Below, in pieces: positions 29,883-39,814 of a stretch of 46,303 nucleotides of DNA; the first letter of the stretch is position 1, and each line of letters begins with the position of its first letter. The notes beneath the pieces were generated by a model. That model was not told the origin of the DNA. It saw only the letters and a program-made list of their open reading frames with translations, and searched no databases. Made by a program: the position numbers and the translations under genes. The DNA is taken from NCBI GenBank assembly GCA_947642355.1, contig CANRSD010000011.1, positions 1 to 46,303 on the forward strand, in the 5' to 3' direction. The stretch comes from an uncultured Clostridia bacterium. Lineage in GTDB: Bacteria; Bacillota; Clostridia; TANB77; CAG-508.

Positions 29883-30124
29883 CATCTTTCTCAAAATGTT
29901 GATAATCCTTTCTATTTGACCAAATTCCTCCCCAAGATCAACCATACTTCATAAATATTTCATATAGTTCATCATTTTCATTGATTTTATGCTTATAATT
30001 CAAGATAAATGCAACAAAAAACGGACTAACAAATTCTACAAAGCAAAGCTTTTAGAATTTGTAACGTTCGCATAACTATTTTGTACGAAGCTTTTCTTCC
30101 TTACAGTCGAAAATTTCTACAAAA
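29883..30124. other. Intergenic region with no gene seen
   Basis: This stretch between the rnpB promoter and the terminator of the tRNA gene has stops in all frames and no RNA motif I recognise. It has somewhat more CG dinucleotides than the surrounding DNA. Confidence 0.5.
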
Positions 30125-30155
30125 TAGAAAAAAATCAACCTTTACAGTTGATTTA
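30125..30155 (-). terminator. Rho-independent terminator after tRNA-Thr
   Basis: Minus-strand hairpin AAATCAAC-TGTAAAG-GTTGATTT followed by a run of T (arms 30132-30139 and 30147-30154). Confidence 0.8.
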
Positions 30156-30191
30156 TCAATGTTTTCGCCAAAGTGCGACGATTTTACTTAT

Positions 30192-30268
30192 TGGAGCTAT
30201 TAGGCAGAATCGAACTGCCGACCTACGGGTTACGAATCCGTTGCTCTACCTGGCTGAGCTATAATAGC
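30192..30268 (-). tRNA. tRNA-Thr (anticodon CGT)
   Basis: A 77-nt cloverleaf on the minus strand with the 3' CCA encoded. The acceptor stem is GCTATTA/TAATAGC. The D arm is AGCTCAG...GAGC, the anticodon loop is TTCGTAA, and the T arm contains GTTCGATTC. The last pair of the anticodon stem next to the loop is A-C, a mismatch. It reads ACG. Confidence 0.92.
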
Positions 30269-30330
30269 ATATATACTATTATAGCATAAAAATTTTTTTA
30301 TTAAAGTATTTTTTCATTTTTTATTTAATA

Positions 30331-31569
30331 TTAAGGTAAATATAAAATAGGATTCACACAATTCTTTTGAGTACCACCACCTATCCTTACCTCAAAATGT
30401 AAATGTGTGCCATTAAAAGGACTTGAAGAAGTAGGTCTTGGAAATACATTCCCCGTATTTCCAACAATTCCTAAAACTTGTCCTTGTTTAACCATATCTC
30501 CTGTTTCTACTCTCCTTGATCCAGCTTTCATATGAGCATATAATGTTCTACTTCCATCATTGTGATTTAAAACTACAAACTCACCATAAGCGCTATATGA
30601 ATTGATATATGTACCATTAGAATCATAGTTGGGAATCGACCCATATGAAGCTCTTGAAATATCTACAGTTCCATCTTTAACTGCTACTACAGATTTTCCT
30701 ATTACATTTTTATTAATATCTATACCAGTATGTCCAGAGTATGATGGATATGACAAATTACTAATATTAGATTTAGTACAACATAATACTGGAAAAATAT
30801 ATCCTTTACCACTTGTAGATGATACAGCAATTTGGTTTCCTTTTATATTTGCAACTCTATCAATAGCTTCTAATTCTTCTTGAATTTTCTTCTTTTCATT
30901 TTCAAATTCTTCAAGTTCTTTTTTTAATCGTTTCTCTTCTACTGTTAAATCAGAAACTATCGTCTCCTTTTCTCTTTTAGCTATTGTAAGTTCATTTTGT
31001 TTTTGAATTTGCTCTGCTTTTGAATACTCTAAAGTAGTTTTATTGTTTTGTAATTCTATTTTTAAATCTTCAAGTCCTTGTTTTTCTACACGAATTGAAT
31101 TTATAAGTTCTGTATCTATTGTTGCAAGTTCAGATATTAAATAATACTTAGATATAAAATCTGTTAAATCCGCTGATGACAATAATAAATCTATATATGA
31201 TGTATTACCACTTTCATATAATGCAACTAACCTTTTATCTAATAGTTCTTGTTTTTCATTAAGTGTTTGTTCTTTCCCTTTTATATCTTTCTCTACTAAT
31301 TCAATTCTTTTGGTAGTTTCACTAATTTTAATATTTAAATCAGAAATTTCTTGCTCATACATACTAATATCTAATATCAATTTTTGAACTTCTTTCATTG
31401 AATCAGAAATTTGAGAATTTTTTTCATCAATTTCATCTTCTTTTTGTGATATTTTACTATCTAATTCATTTTGCCTATTATTTAATTTATTTTTAGTATT
31501 AGCAAAAATATAAGAATAATTTGTTAATACTAATAAGACTAAAATTATAAAAATAATTTTTCTTTTCAT
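30331..31569 (-). CDS. Secreted murein hydrolase, coiled coil plus M23 peptidase (paralogue)
   Basis: 412 residues. The architecture matches the protein at 3875-5084: signal or anchor helix, a coiled coil of about 210 residues and a C-terminal M23 domain (GHTGID, YAHMKAGSRRV, GTHLHFEVRIGGG). The M23 domain has a short insert after IVGNTGN. It is the last gene of an ECF sigma, anti-sigma, hydrolase set, so it may belong to an envelope-stress regulon. At the position where its paralogue has CGGA it has plain GGA (NVIGKSVVAVKDG), an internal control for reading CGGA as Gly. Two CGG triplets are out of phase. Confidence 0.9.
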   Translation of the reverse strand: MKRKIIFIILVLLVLTNYSYIFANTKNKLNNRQNELDSKISQKEDEIDEKNSQISDSMKEVQKLILDISMYEQEISDLNIKISETTKRIELVEKDIKGKEQTLNEKQELLDKRLVALYESGNTSYIDLLLSSADLTDFISKYYLISELATIDTELINSIRVEKQGLEDLKIELQNNKTTLEYSKAEQIQKQNELTIAKREKETIVSDLTVEEKRLKKELEEFENEKKKIQEELEAIDRVANIKGNQIAVSSTSGKGYIFPVLCCTKSNISNLSYPSYSGHTGIDINKNVIGKSVVAVKDGTVDISRASYGSIPNYDSNGTYINSYSAYGEFVVLNHNDGSRTLYAHMKAGSRRVETGDMVKQGQVLGIVGNTGNVFPRPTSSSPFNGTHLHFEVRIGGGTQKNCVNPILYLP

Positions 31570-31602
31570 TTGAATTCCTCTTTTACATTTATTTAAAATT
31601 TA

Positions 31603-32988
31603 CTAATTTATATCAATATTAAAATGACTACCAATTTCAATATTTTCTTTTATTGTTGGAACAATTCTTAATTTATTTATTTCTTCATCATTTCCAACTA
31701 CTATATATTCTGTTATTTCAATTGTTGCTTCAGAAAAATCATTGTTTGTTCCTATATCTCCAACTTCCCATTCTTCTAAAGTTCCATCAGAATATTTTAC
31801 AATTCTCTTCGTTTCAGTTTGAAAAGTTTTTATTATTTTTTCATCTTGATTATAAACATTAAATCCTAAACAAAGTGTTTGGTCCACATTTCTTGAATTA
31901 ATATCATAAAATACTGTTTTTACTTTTATAATAGTTTGCATTGGAGTTACTAATACTTTTTCAATAGTTTTATTCATTTTATTATATGAAATCATTTGTG
32001 AACCTACATCAATATATTTTGTATTTTCTAATGCCTTTTCTTTAGATACATTAACATTAATCTCACCATCTAAATTAATCATTTTTTCATTATTAGGTGT
32101 ATTTACCACAAACATTTCTGTATTATCTGATATGTTATTTTTATCAGTTCCATTTATTAAAATAATATTCTCAAATTTCAAATTAAATTCTGTCTTATTT
32201 TTTATCTTATCATCTGGTAAAAAATAATATTGATATATTCTATACTCATATTCTGATACTTTTTGTGTTATTTGATATGAACTCCATCTTGCCCATAGTT
32301 CTTCATTATCTAATATCAAAGTGTTGTTATTATAATTATAATATTCTGTGCTTTCTTCAAATTTAGTATTAAATAATAATTGAACTGTATTAATATAACT
32401 ACTATAATTTTGCAACTCTTCTTCATAATCTTTTTTATATTTTTCTATATACTGTTCTTCTGAAGTTCCAACTAATCTTTCTAAATGAGATTCTATTTTA
32501 TTTCGTTCTTCATCTAATTCTTCCTCACTATATACATTCTCTCCTATTTTCAAATACTCTTTATCTTCTTTACTTAATTTCACATCAAATTCTAAAACTG
32601 TAAATCCATCATCACACATTGAAGATATTAAGTCCACAGTTGTTTCATTATATGAAACACTTTTACCAGTTAATTTTATTTCATAATCTCTATACGAATC
32701 AGAAAATTTTATTCCCATCCATTCTGGTATTGTTTTTCCATATATAGTTCCACCAAGTGCAGAATAAGCTAATAAGCCAAGAGTTCCTGTACTTCCTATT
32801 ACTAATATTGAAATTATAAAAATAGCTACAATTCTTAATATTTTGTTTTTTTCAATATTAAATTTATTTCTAGAAATTTTATTACTTGAAATCTTCTCTA
32901 TTGTGTCTTTTAACATTGTATCGTATTTTTCAGATGTCTCTAATTCCTCACTAAATTTTACTTTTAATTTTTTATCTAATTCGTCCAT
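31603..32988 (-). CDS. Anti-sigma factor-like membrane protein
   Basis: 461 residues. A cytoplasmic N-terminal stretch of about 48 residues precedes one transmembrane helix (ILRIVAIFIISILVIGSTG) and a large extracytoplasmic domain of beta character. The layout matches Firmicute anti-sigma factors with DUF4179-like domains that partner SigV/SigI-type ECF sigma factors. It overlaps the sigma gene by 17 bases, the usual coupling of such a pair. It probably holds the sigma factor at the membrane until an envelope signal is received; the signal is unknown. Confidence 0.8.
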   Translation of the reverse strand: MDELDKKLKVKFSEELETSEKYDTMLKDTIEKISSNKISRNKFNIEKNKILRIVAIFIISILVIGSTGTLGLLAYSALGGTIYGKTIPEWMGIKFSDSYRDYEIKLTGKSVSYNETTVDLISSMCDDGFTVLEFDVKLSKEDKEYLKIGENVYSEEELDEERNKIESHLERLVGTSEEQYIEKYKKDYEEELQNYSSYINTVQLLFNTKFEESTEYYNYNNNTLILDNEELWARWSSYQITQKVSEYEYRIYQYYFLPDDKIKNKTEFNLKFENIILINGTDKNNISDNTEMFVVNTPNNEKMINLDGEINVNVSKEKALENTKYIDVGSQMISYNKMNKTIEKVLVTPMQTIIKVKTVFYDINSRNVDQTLCLGFNVYNQDEKIIKTFQTETKRIVKYSDGTLEEWEVGDIGTNNDFSEATIEITEYIVVGNDEEINKLRIVPTIKENIEIGSHFNIDIN

Positions 32989-33505
32989 ATTTGTCCTCCT
33001 TTTCTTTTAATTTCTTTTCTAATTTAGCTTTAGCTCTTTTGATTTTACTTCTAACTGTAGAATAGTTTAAATTAAGCATTTTAGCAATTTCCTTAGCTTT
33101 GTAGGTTTCTGAATACAATAACACTAAAATCGTTCTCTCTTCTATATCTAAATCATCAATTAAATTATAAAAATCAATATTTGAATTTTTTTCATTAATA
33201 CACTCATCTGTATCAAAAACTATATTTTCAAAATAAATTATGTTATTATTTTTCTTCTTATAAATATCATTACAATTATTAATCAATATTTTTATTAACC
33301 AAGTTTTAAAATATTTTTCATTTTTCAACTTTGAAATAGAAATATATGCGGAAATTAATGTATCTTGAACTGCATCACAAACATCTTCTTCTAATCTCAA
33401 TCTACATTTTGCTATTTTATATAAATCTTTTTGATATTTTTTAATTAGACTACTAAAAGCATCAACATCTCCATTCTTAGCTTTTTTTACTAGTTCGTCA
33501 CTCAT
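32972..33505 (-). CDS. ECF RNA polymerase sigma factor
   Basis: About 177 residues with regions sigma-2 (DAFSSLIKKYQKDLYKIA ... DAVQDTLISAYISI) and sigma-4 (LDIEERTILVLLY ... KEIAKMLNLNYSTVRSKIKR). Region 3 is absent, as expected for group 4 sigma factors. The start was placed at ATG 33505, since AAGGAGG lies just before it and overlaps the alternative ATG 33520. It is cotranscribed with its anti-sigma factor and an M23 hydrolase, pointing to cell-wall stress control. Confidence 0.92.
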   Translation of the reverse strand: MSDELVKKAKNGDVDAFSSLIKKYQKDLYKIAKCRLRLEEDVCDAVQDTLISAYISISKLKNEKYFKTWLIKILINNCNDIYKKKNNNIIYFENIVFDTDECINEKNSNIDFYNLIDDLDIEERTILVLLYSETYKAKEIAKMLNLNYSTVRSKIKRAKAKLEKKLKEKEDKYGRIR

Positions 33506-33570
33506 CTTTTCCTCCTTCATAATATGTACTATATATAAGACTATTTTTAATATTATTTTGTTGCAATTTA

Positions 33571-33613
33571 ATAAAAAAAATAAGTTGATATTTTAAATCA
33601 ACTTATTTTTTTA
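33571..33613. terminator. Bidirectional terminator
   Basis: The arms AAATAAGTTGAT (33578-33589) and ATCAACTTATTT (33597-33608) are flanked by A and T runs. It ends the beta-propeller transcript on the minus strand and lies just upstream of the sigma gene. Confidence 0.85.
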
Positions 33614-33634
33614 TTACCATATCCATTTTATCTC

Positions 33635-34735
33635 CTAGCTTTCCAGATATTTCATTGAAAACAATGTAAAAGTTCTCTTTCCATCTTTTGAAAGTAATTC
33701 TATTCTTCCTTCTCCACTCTTCTGGTCTGTATAGAAAAGCCAGTCATCTACTTCTCCAAGAGATGGAGAATATTCATCTAATTTTTTTAATTCTTTAATA
33801 TTTTCACCATTTAAATCCATTCTATAAACAGCAACGCCTACATTCTTCCCCTCTTGTTTGTAATAATTTAAGTAAAAAATTCCTTCTTCAGTTACATTCA
33901 TACTATATGCTGTTTGGTCAGAAAGCATTGTATCTTCTGTTCCATCTATCTTAATTTTATGAATATATCTTTCTTTTGTTATATAATAAATATAATCATC
34001 TACAACACTTATATTATATAGTTTTTCTCCATTTATTGGTCTTGCATTTTTACCATTTCTATCCATAATATAAGTTATATATTTTTCTTCTTCTCCATCT
34101 CTTTTTTTGGCTATATTATAAAAAATATATTTATCTGTTATTCCTATAAATCCAGATGCATCATTATTTACTTTCGTTTTTTTACTACCATCTAAATTCA
34201 TAAAATAAATACAGCCATCTGTTCCAATATAATATACTTTATCATCAATAGCATATATCTCATAGCATGAATCATTAAATTCATTATCATTTATTACTTC
34301 ATGCTTTGTTCCATTAATTTTAATTCTATGAATTTTATTGTCTACTTGTATTTGTTGCTGTTCTGTTTGAGCTTCTACTTCTAATTCCTGTAATGTTACA
34401 AAATATAAATATCCATTTAATATATTTAATCCTGTAATTTCCCATTCTCCATCAATTAAAGTTTTAACTTCTCCTGTTAAATCTTTTTTTATTTTATTAA
34501 TACCTATACGTTTACCATCTTCACTTGGACACATATAATATATATAATTATTATCAGAAACTACATAACCATAGTTTCTGATATTTGCAATTGTATTTCC
34601 TTCTTTTTTCTTAAGTATAATTTTTAAAGTAAGTAAAACTATTACTAAAACAATTACTACTAAACATATTATTTTAATACTTTTATTCTTACTTTTTATA
34701 TTATCACCCAAGTCCAAAATCCTTTCTATTTCCAA
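33635..34735 (-). CDS. Membrane-anchored beta-propeller protein (DUF5050-like)
   Basis: 366 residues from a TTG start that overlaps the stop of the upstream gene. One transmembrane helix near residues 20-42 is followed by repeats of about 45 residues of the form YIYYITxxxxIHKIKIDGT or IYFMNLDGSKKTKV. These are typical of the DUF5050 six-bladed propeller. The protein is exported and anchored. Its function is unknown; such domains bind sugars, peptides or partner proteins. Coupled to the glucosaminidase gene and followed by a terminator. Confidence 0.8.
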   Translation of the reverse strand: MEIERILDLGDNIKSKNKSIKIICLVVIVLVIVLLTLKIILKKKEGNTIANIRNYGYVVSDNNYIYYMCPSEDGKRIGINKIKKDLTGEVKTLIDGEWEITGLNILNGYLYFVTLQELEVEAQTEQQQIQVDNKIHRIKINGTKHEVINDNEFNDSCYEIYAIDDKVYYIGTDGCIYFMNLDGSKKTKVNNDASGFIGITDKYIFYNIAKKRDGEEEKYITYIMDRNGKNARPINGEKLYNISVVDDYIYYITKERYIHKIKIDGTEDTMLSDQTAYSMNVTEEGIFYLNYYKQEGKNVGVAVYRMDLNGENIKELKKLDEYSPSLGEVDDWLFYTDQKSGEGRIELLSKDGKRTFTLFSMKYLES

Positions 34736-36181
34736 TTATTTCTATTTATATATCCATACATTCCATTAGACGCAACTATTAAATCCCAATATACTCCATT
34801 AACTTGTTCTCCTGCTTTAGCAATAACTTTTATTGAAGTATTAGCTCCTACTGTTCCTAACTTTGTTCCATTTGGAGATAATTTTATTTCAGTAGAATTT
34901 GTAGTAGTCGCTAAAATATATCCTCCTGATGGAAGTACTGCTGTTCCCTTCAAATAATTTATCATTAACACAACATCTGTAATAGATGGTGTATTTCCAC
35001 CAGAAACAGTTGCAGCTGAAAGTCCTGTTCCTGTCAAATTTCCTGTACCTTTTATATGATTTATGACTAAAACAACATCCATTATATTAACTACATTATC
35101 TAAATTTACATCTCCCATCATTATACTTCCGAGTAGGATGAGACGCTGTTGTACTTGGTCTTACACATGCACTAGTTGGCATATTTTTATACAATGGAAT
35201 TATAAAAGAATAATTCCCTGATAAATTGCTATCCATATTTTTATATATCTTCCTTAAAGAAGTTCCACCTGTTTGAGCTCCTAATATGTTCTGCTCATAT
35301 TGATGATTAAACCTGTTGTTACCTACAACATTAAATTTTTGATAATATAATGTATCTTGTTCTTTTGCAATATAATTCTGTGCAATAATTCTTGTACCAT
35401 TTACTATAGAAGCCCTTTTAGTTGTCCATCCTTGTGAGGCAGCATATGCTAAACCTTGTCTAATTACATCATCTTTTCCATTCCCAGTAGCTCCTATATT
35501 AAAGAAATTATATACTCCAGGATATTGTCCATTATAACCATTACCTGAAATTAAAGTGGTTGTAGTATTTCCTTGTTCTACAATTATTTTTGCCATTATG
35601 TAATATGGATCTACATGATATGTTGATGCAGCTTCTATTATAGCATTTATACATTCTGAATCTAAATAATTTGTAGTCTTTGCCATATTTGTTAATGTAT
35701 TTTTTACATTTGTATCATTAGTATAATCTTGAGTTGATGATAATTGTAAAAATTGAAACACATCAGTTTCGTTTACAGAATTTCTAACATCCATCATATA
35801 TTTTAAAGCATCTGTTGATGCACAATACCAAGCACCTGTATCATATTTAGTTTTTCCACATATTTCACAAATCCATAATCCACTATAACTTGAACTTGTA
35901 CTAGAAACACAATTTTTTATATTTTGAGAAGTTGTACCATGTCCTTGATGTTCTGCATTTATAACTTCATTCCAATCCAAATCTGTATATTCAACTTTTA
36001 TATTCCAATTTGGATGTGCAGATTTAAGTGCCTGTATTTTAGATTTTACTCCCGGATATAAATTCTCATCAATTCCATTTATATCATTACTTTCTGTACC
36101 TGCATAACTAACTAAAAATAATCCTAAAAATATATTTATAAATATAAAGAAAAGCAAAAATTTCTTCATTTTATTACCCAT
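34726..36181 (-). CDS. Secreted beta-N-acetylglucosaminidase with dockerin-like repeats and SH3-like end (one CGG +1 site)
   Basis: About 484 residues. Signal peptide (about 5-27); glucosaminidase-type domain beginning YPGVKSKIQALKSAHPNW and continuing past YYIMAKIIVEQGN; then GDVNLDNVVNIMDVVLVIN and a second SITDVVLMINYLKG, which resemble the two calcium-binding halves of a type I dockerin; then an SH3b-like region with WDLIVASNGMYGYI. An in-frame CGG (ccg 35129) separates the catalytic and dockerin-like parts in plain translation; Gly reading gives ASHPT-G-SIMMGDVN. It probably cuts the glycan strands of peptidoglycan. AGGAGG precedes ATG 36181. Overlaps the propeller gene. Confidence 0.83.
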
Positions 36182-36260
36182 TTAAACTTCTCCTCCTACT
36201 ACAACTTTTACTTTTGTAAATTATAAAAAATTATATATATAAAGACAAAAAATGTCAATA

Positions 36261-37169
36261 TTAAAACATCTTATCTATTGCCTTTGAAAATATACTCTTT
36301 TCTATTTCTCTTCCATTTTCCACTAGTCCTACAAATTTATTCATACATACATTTGAATTTATTTCCATAACAAGCAACTCACCATCTATTGTTTCAGATA
36401 TATCAATACATGCAAAAGTTATTCCAAGAGCTTTTCCAGCTCTAATAGCCAAATTATATACTTCTTGTTTTTTACTTTCATTTATACATATGTCTGGAAT
36501 TGCTCCTTGAGATAGATTATGTTTCCAAGAAATTTCTAACTTTTCTCCCTCTTTTGGAACATAACCTAAATCTAAATAGTCATATATCTTATTTATATTT
36601 ATTAATTCTTTTAAAGTTTTATTTCCATCTCCTATAATATATGGCTTATGTTTTTTGTAACAAAATAAACACTCTCCATCTAAAAATACCACTCTATATT
36701 CTACATCTATATTATAATATGGACAAACAGAAAGTGTATCTTTATTCTCTGAAAATAATTTTAAAATTTTACTTTCAAGTTCATCTTCACTTTTTATTAA
36801 ATATACATCTTTTCCCTCAGCAGAATTATTTGCTTTTAAAATAACTTGTCCTTTATATTCTGAAAACAATTTTTTAGCTTTTTTTATATCATCATTTTCA
36901 TATGCACTTCTTGTTTTAGGGTTAAAAATCATATTATATTTTATAGTTGGAATATTACTTTCATTTAAAACTGCATATGTTGCAAATTTATCTGATGCAA
37001 TTTTAAAACTACTAGAAGAATTAAGTTCTAATGATGTTCCAACAATATGTTTAATTTTCCCATCTTTTTCTAGTTCTGTAATATAATCATATGAAATACT
37101 TTTCATTTTTATATTTTTTTCTATACATAACTCTTCTATAAGTTTATAAAAATCACTTTGTTTAACCAT
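36261..37169 (-). CDS. ATP-grasp ligase of unknown substrate
   Basis: 302 residues. ATP-grasp elements are visible: KFATYAVLNESNIPTIKY, the ATP-binding lysine strand GQVILKANNSAEGKDVYL, VEYRVVFLDGECLFCYKK, and the metal-binding end ELLVMEINSNVCMNKF. The organisation recalls RimK, glutathione synthetase or cyanophycin synthetase C-domains, which join a carboxylate to an amine with ATP. The substrate cannot be deduced from the neighbours (biotin ligase, debranching enzyme). It lies 9 bases downstream of the biotin ligase gene. Confidence 0.85.
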   Translation of the reverse strand: MVKQSDFYKLIEELCIEKNIKMKSISYDYITELEKDGKIKHIVGTSLELNSSSSFKIASDKFATYAVLNESNIPTIKYNMIFNPKTRSAYENDDIKKAKKLFSEYKGQVILKANNSAEGKDVYLIKSEDELESKILKLFSENKDTLSVCPYYNIDVEYRVVFLDGECLFCYKKHKPYIIGDGNKTLKELININKIYDYLDLGYVPKEGEKLEISWKHNLSQGAIPDICINESKKQEVYNLAIRAGKALGITFACIDISETIDGELLVMEINSNVCMNKFVGLVENGREIEKSIFSKAIDKMF

Positions 37170-37178
37170 TTTCTTTCC

Positions 37179-37751
37179 TCATTTTTGAATTATTTTTATG
37201 TACTCTTTTTCAAATTCCTCTAAAAATTTAATTAATATTTCTTCTCTATTAAGTTCTTTATTTAATTCATTCTTTAGTGATGTAGCAATACTTTCTAGTT
37301 CTTTTGGAAAGCTAATTTGATTTATGTTAAGACCTATTCCTATATATAATTTTTGAACAATATCTCCTCTTGTAACAGCTTCTGTCAAAATTCCTGCAAG
37401 TTTTTTATTATTACACATTATATCATTTGGCTCTTTTATACTAAGTTCTATTCCATATAATTCTTTTAATATAGTTACCATACATTTTGCAATAATAAGA
37501 GTAAGTCCTTCTATTTTTTTAATATCACAATTGGGTATTAATATTATATCTAATAAAAGATTTTTTCCTCCTACTGTATACCATTTTCTAGAATGTGTTC
37601 CAATTCCATCTGTTTGATTATTTGCCAAAATAATCATTCCATTTTCTATTTTCTTTAATCTTTTAGCTTCTAAATGTGTAGAATCGATACTTTCATAATA
37701 ATCTATCCTTTTTCCTAAAAAACAAGTTTTCAACTCTTCTCCAAGTTGCAT
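37179..37751 (-). CDS. birA: Biotin-protein ligase (no repressor domain)
   Basis: 190 residues, only the catalytic and a reduced C-terminal part; the DNA-binding domain of classical BirA is absent. The motifs are IDSTHLEAKRL, the adenylate loop (TDGIGTHSRKWY, family form GRGRxGRxW), KEPNDIMCNNKKLAGIL and GIGLNIN. The first glycine and arginine positions of the loop are altered (GIGTHSR), which is unusual. It attaches biotin to acetyl-CoA carboxylase or other carboxylases. Fourteen bases after the debranching enzyme gene. Confidence 0.86.
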   Translation of the reverse strand: MQLGEELKTCFLGKRIDYYESIDSTHLEAKRLKKIENGMIILANNQTDGIGTHSRKWYTVGGKNLLLDIILIPNCDIKKIEGLTLIIAKCMVTILKELYGIELSIKEPNDIMCNNKKLAGILTEAVTRGDIVQKLYIGIGLNINQISFPKELESIATSLKNELNKELNREEILIKFLEEFEKEYIKIIQK

Positions 37752-37764
37752 TTAATTCTCCCAT

Positions 37765-39798
37765 CTATTTTTCTAAAATAATTCTTAGTACTTCAGAAAC
37801 ACTCCATCCTTGTGCACAAGTACCTCCAGCTTTATATGGCATTTTTGAATCATATAATTCTGAAATACTACCTACACAATCAGCATTATTTATTTCTTTT
37901 AAAAATGTATTATATGTAGTTTCTATAAATTTATTGTATTTTTCTTCTAATTCTTTTTTTATTTCTTTATCATTTTGTGCATTTATTAAATTTTTTAAGC
38001 TATCAAAATATAATCCTAATAGCCAAGTCCATTGTACACCTTGATGATAACTCATATCTCTTTTAAAACTATCTCCTTCATATACAGCTATATATTCTTT
38101 TTCTGTTTTAGCTAAAGTTCTAAGTCCATGTTTTAACAATAATTTATCAGTAACAGTATTAAATACATCTATAGCTTTTTGTGATTTTAAATCCATAACT
38201 GGATATGTTAAACTTAATGCAAATAACTGATTTGGTCTTACTTTAGAGTCTCCCAAAACATCAAACAAGCATTTTTTCTTTTCATTATAAAACTTAGTAT
38301 TAAATACTTTCTTATGTTTAGTAGCAACCTTTTTACAAACATCTTCTACTTCACCATCATTAAACTTCTTAGCTAGCATCTCTAATGTTTTCAAAGCATT
38401 ATACCATAATGCATTTATTTCAACAACCTTACCATTTCTAGGTGTAACTGCAAAATCATTTATCTTAACATCCATCCAAGTATTTTGTGTATTCTCAGTA
38501 CCAGACACTAAAAGTCCATCTTTATCTATATAAATATTATTATTATCTAAATCTATACCTTTACTATAGTTTGTAATTATAGTAATCAAACTCTCATAAA
38601 TATTATCTTTGATAAAATCATAATCTTTAGTATATTTTAAATATTTATTTACTTGTTCAAATAATAGAAGTGATGCATCTACACTATTATATAATGGTCT
38701 ATTATCAAAACCAGAATATCCATTTGGAACTAGTCCAAATTTTATATCACGAGTAAATGTAAGTAATACATCTTTTGCTATATCAAACCTTTTAGTAACT
38801 AAAAGTAGTCCCTCAAAAGAAATAAATGCATCTCTACCCCAATCCAAAAACCAATGAATACCTGCTAAAAGTGAATGAGTTCCAAATGATGGTCTTTTAA
38901 TTACAAAATTATCTGCTGCAATTATCATAGTTTTTATAAATTCATTATACTCTTTCTCCTTTTTTAGCATTTTATCTTTTTCTACTATAAGATCCGCATT
39001 TTCAATAATTTTATTTAATCTATTTATTTCTTTTTCTATTACTTTAAATCCATCTATTTCTTCAATATTATCTTCTAAAGAGCCTACAAAAGTAATCTCT
39101 TTTACTTCATTTGGTTCTATATAAAGTTCAAATCTTCCTGAAACAGCTAGATTTTCCTCTGGATAAAATCCTCTTTCATCTTCTTTTAAGTAATACATAT
39201 TTTGAAATATATCATTTTCATGAACTATATAATTTGCATCTTTTATATACATATATATTGGTGTTGAAGCATTTTCATTCACTTCTACACGTACTTTGCT
39301 TTTATCTACTTTTTGTTTTAAATAAAAATACCCTCCAGTAGATAAACTATGAAAATCTCTAAGATTAATAACAGGAGTTAATGTAAGTTTTGCTCTTTCT
39401 TTCTTGTTTTCAATTCTATACGTTACTACAACTGTATTTCTTCCATATACCATAGAAATTTTTTTCTCTATTTTTACACCTTTAACTAAATAATTAAAAA
39501 TAGGTATATATTCTTTTTCAAAACTCTCTAAAAACTTAAATCCTTCTGAAACATAATTTTCACAAATATTAGTATATAAGTTAAAAGTATCATCTCCAAT
39601 TTTTATACTTTCATCTAATTTAGAAATTAATAAATGTCTTCTTGCTGGTGGTAAAAGTGGTGCAACTAGCAAACCATGATATCTTCTAGTGTTTGCTCCT
39701 ATTACAGTAGACGAACAAATTGCTCCAAGTCCATTTGTAATTACCCATTCTTTTTGAATTCCTTGTTTTAACTCTAAATCTTTTTTACTTATTTTCAT
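37765..39798 (-). CDS. Amylo-alpha-1,6-glucosidase, glycogen debranching enzyme family
   Basis: 677 residues. The N-terminal domain starts KEWVITNGLGAICSSTVIGANTRRYHGLLVA. The C-terminal (alpha/alpha) barrel contains GIHWFLDWGRDAFISFEGL, YNSVDASLLLFE, ENTQNTWMD and DMSYHQGVQWTWLLG, all typical of archaeal/bacterial GDE_C proteins. It removes alpha-1,6 branches of glycogen. The order with biotin ligase and yvcK suggests a central carbon operon but is not diagnostic. No other glycogen genes in view. Confidence 0.9.
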   Translation of the reverse strand: MKISKKDLELKQGIQKEWVITNGLGAICSSTVIGANTRRYHGLLVAPLLPPARRHLLISKLDESIKIGDDTFNLYTNICENYVSEGFKFLESFEKEYIPIFNYLVKGVKIEKKISMVYGRNTVVVTYRIENKKERAKLTLTPVINLRDFHSLSTGGYFYLKQKVDKSKVRVEVNENASTPIYMYIKDANYIVHENDIFQNMYYLKEDERGFYPEENLAVSGRFELYIEPNEVKEITFVGSLEDNIEEIDGFKVIEKEINRLNKIIENADLIVEKDKMLKKEKEYNEFIKTMIIAADNFVIKRPSFGTHSLLAGIHWFLDWGRDAFISFEGLLLVTKRFDIAKDVLLTFTRDIKFGLVPNGYSGFDNRPLYNSVDASLLLFEQVNKYLKYTKDYDFIKDNIYESLITIITNYSKGIDLDNNNIYIDKDGLLVSGTENTQNTWMDVKINDFAVTPRNGKVVEINALWYNALKTLEMLAKKFNDGEVEDVCKKVATKHKKVFNTKFYNEKKKCLFDVLGDSKVRPNQLFALSLTYPVMDLKSQKAIDVFNTVTDKLLLKHGLRTLAKTEKEYIAVYEGDSFKRDMSYHQGVQWTWLLGLYFDSLKNLINAQNDKEIKKELEEKYNKFIETTYNTFLKEINNADCVGSISELYDSKMPYKAGGTCAQGWSVSEVLRIILEK

Positions 39799-39814
39799 TT
39801 GTATTCTTTAACTC

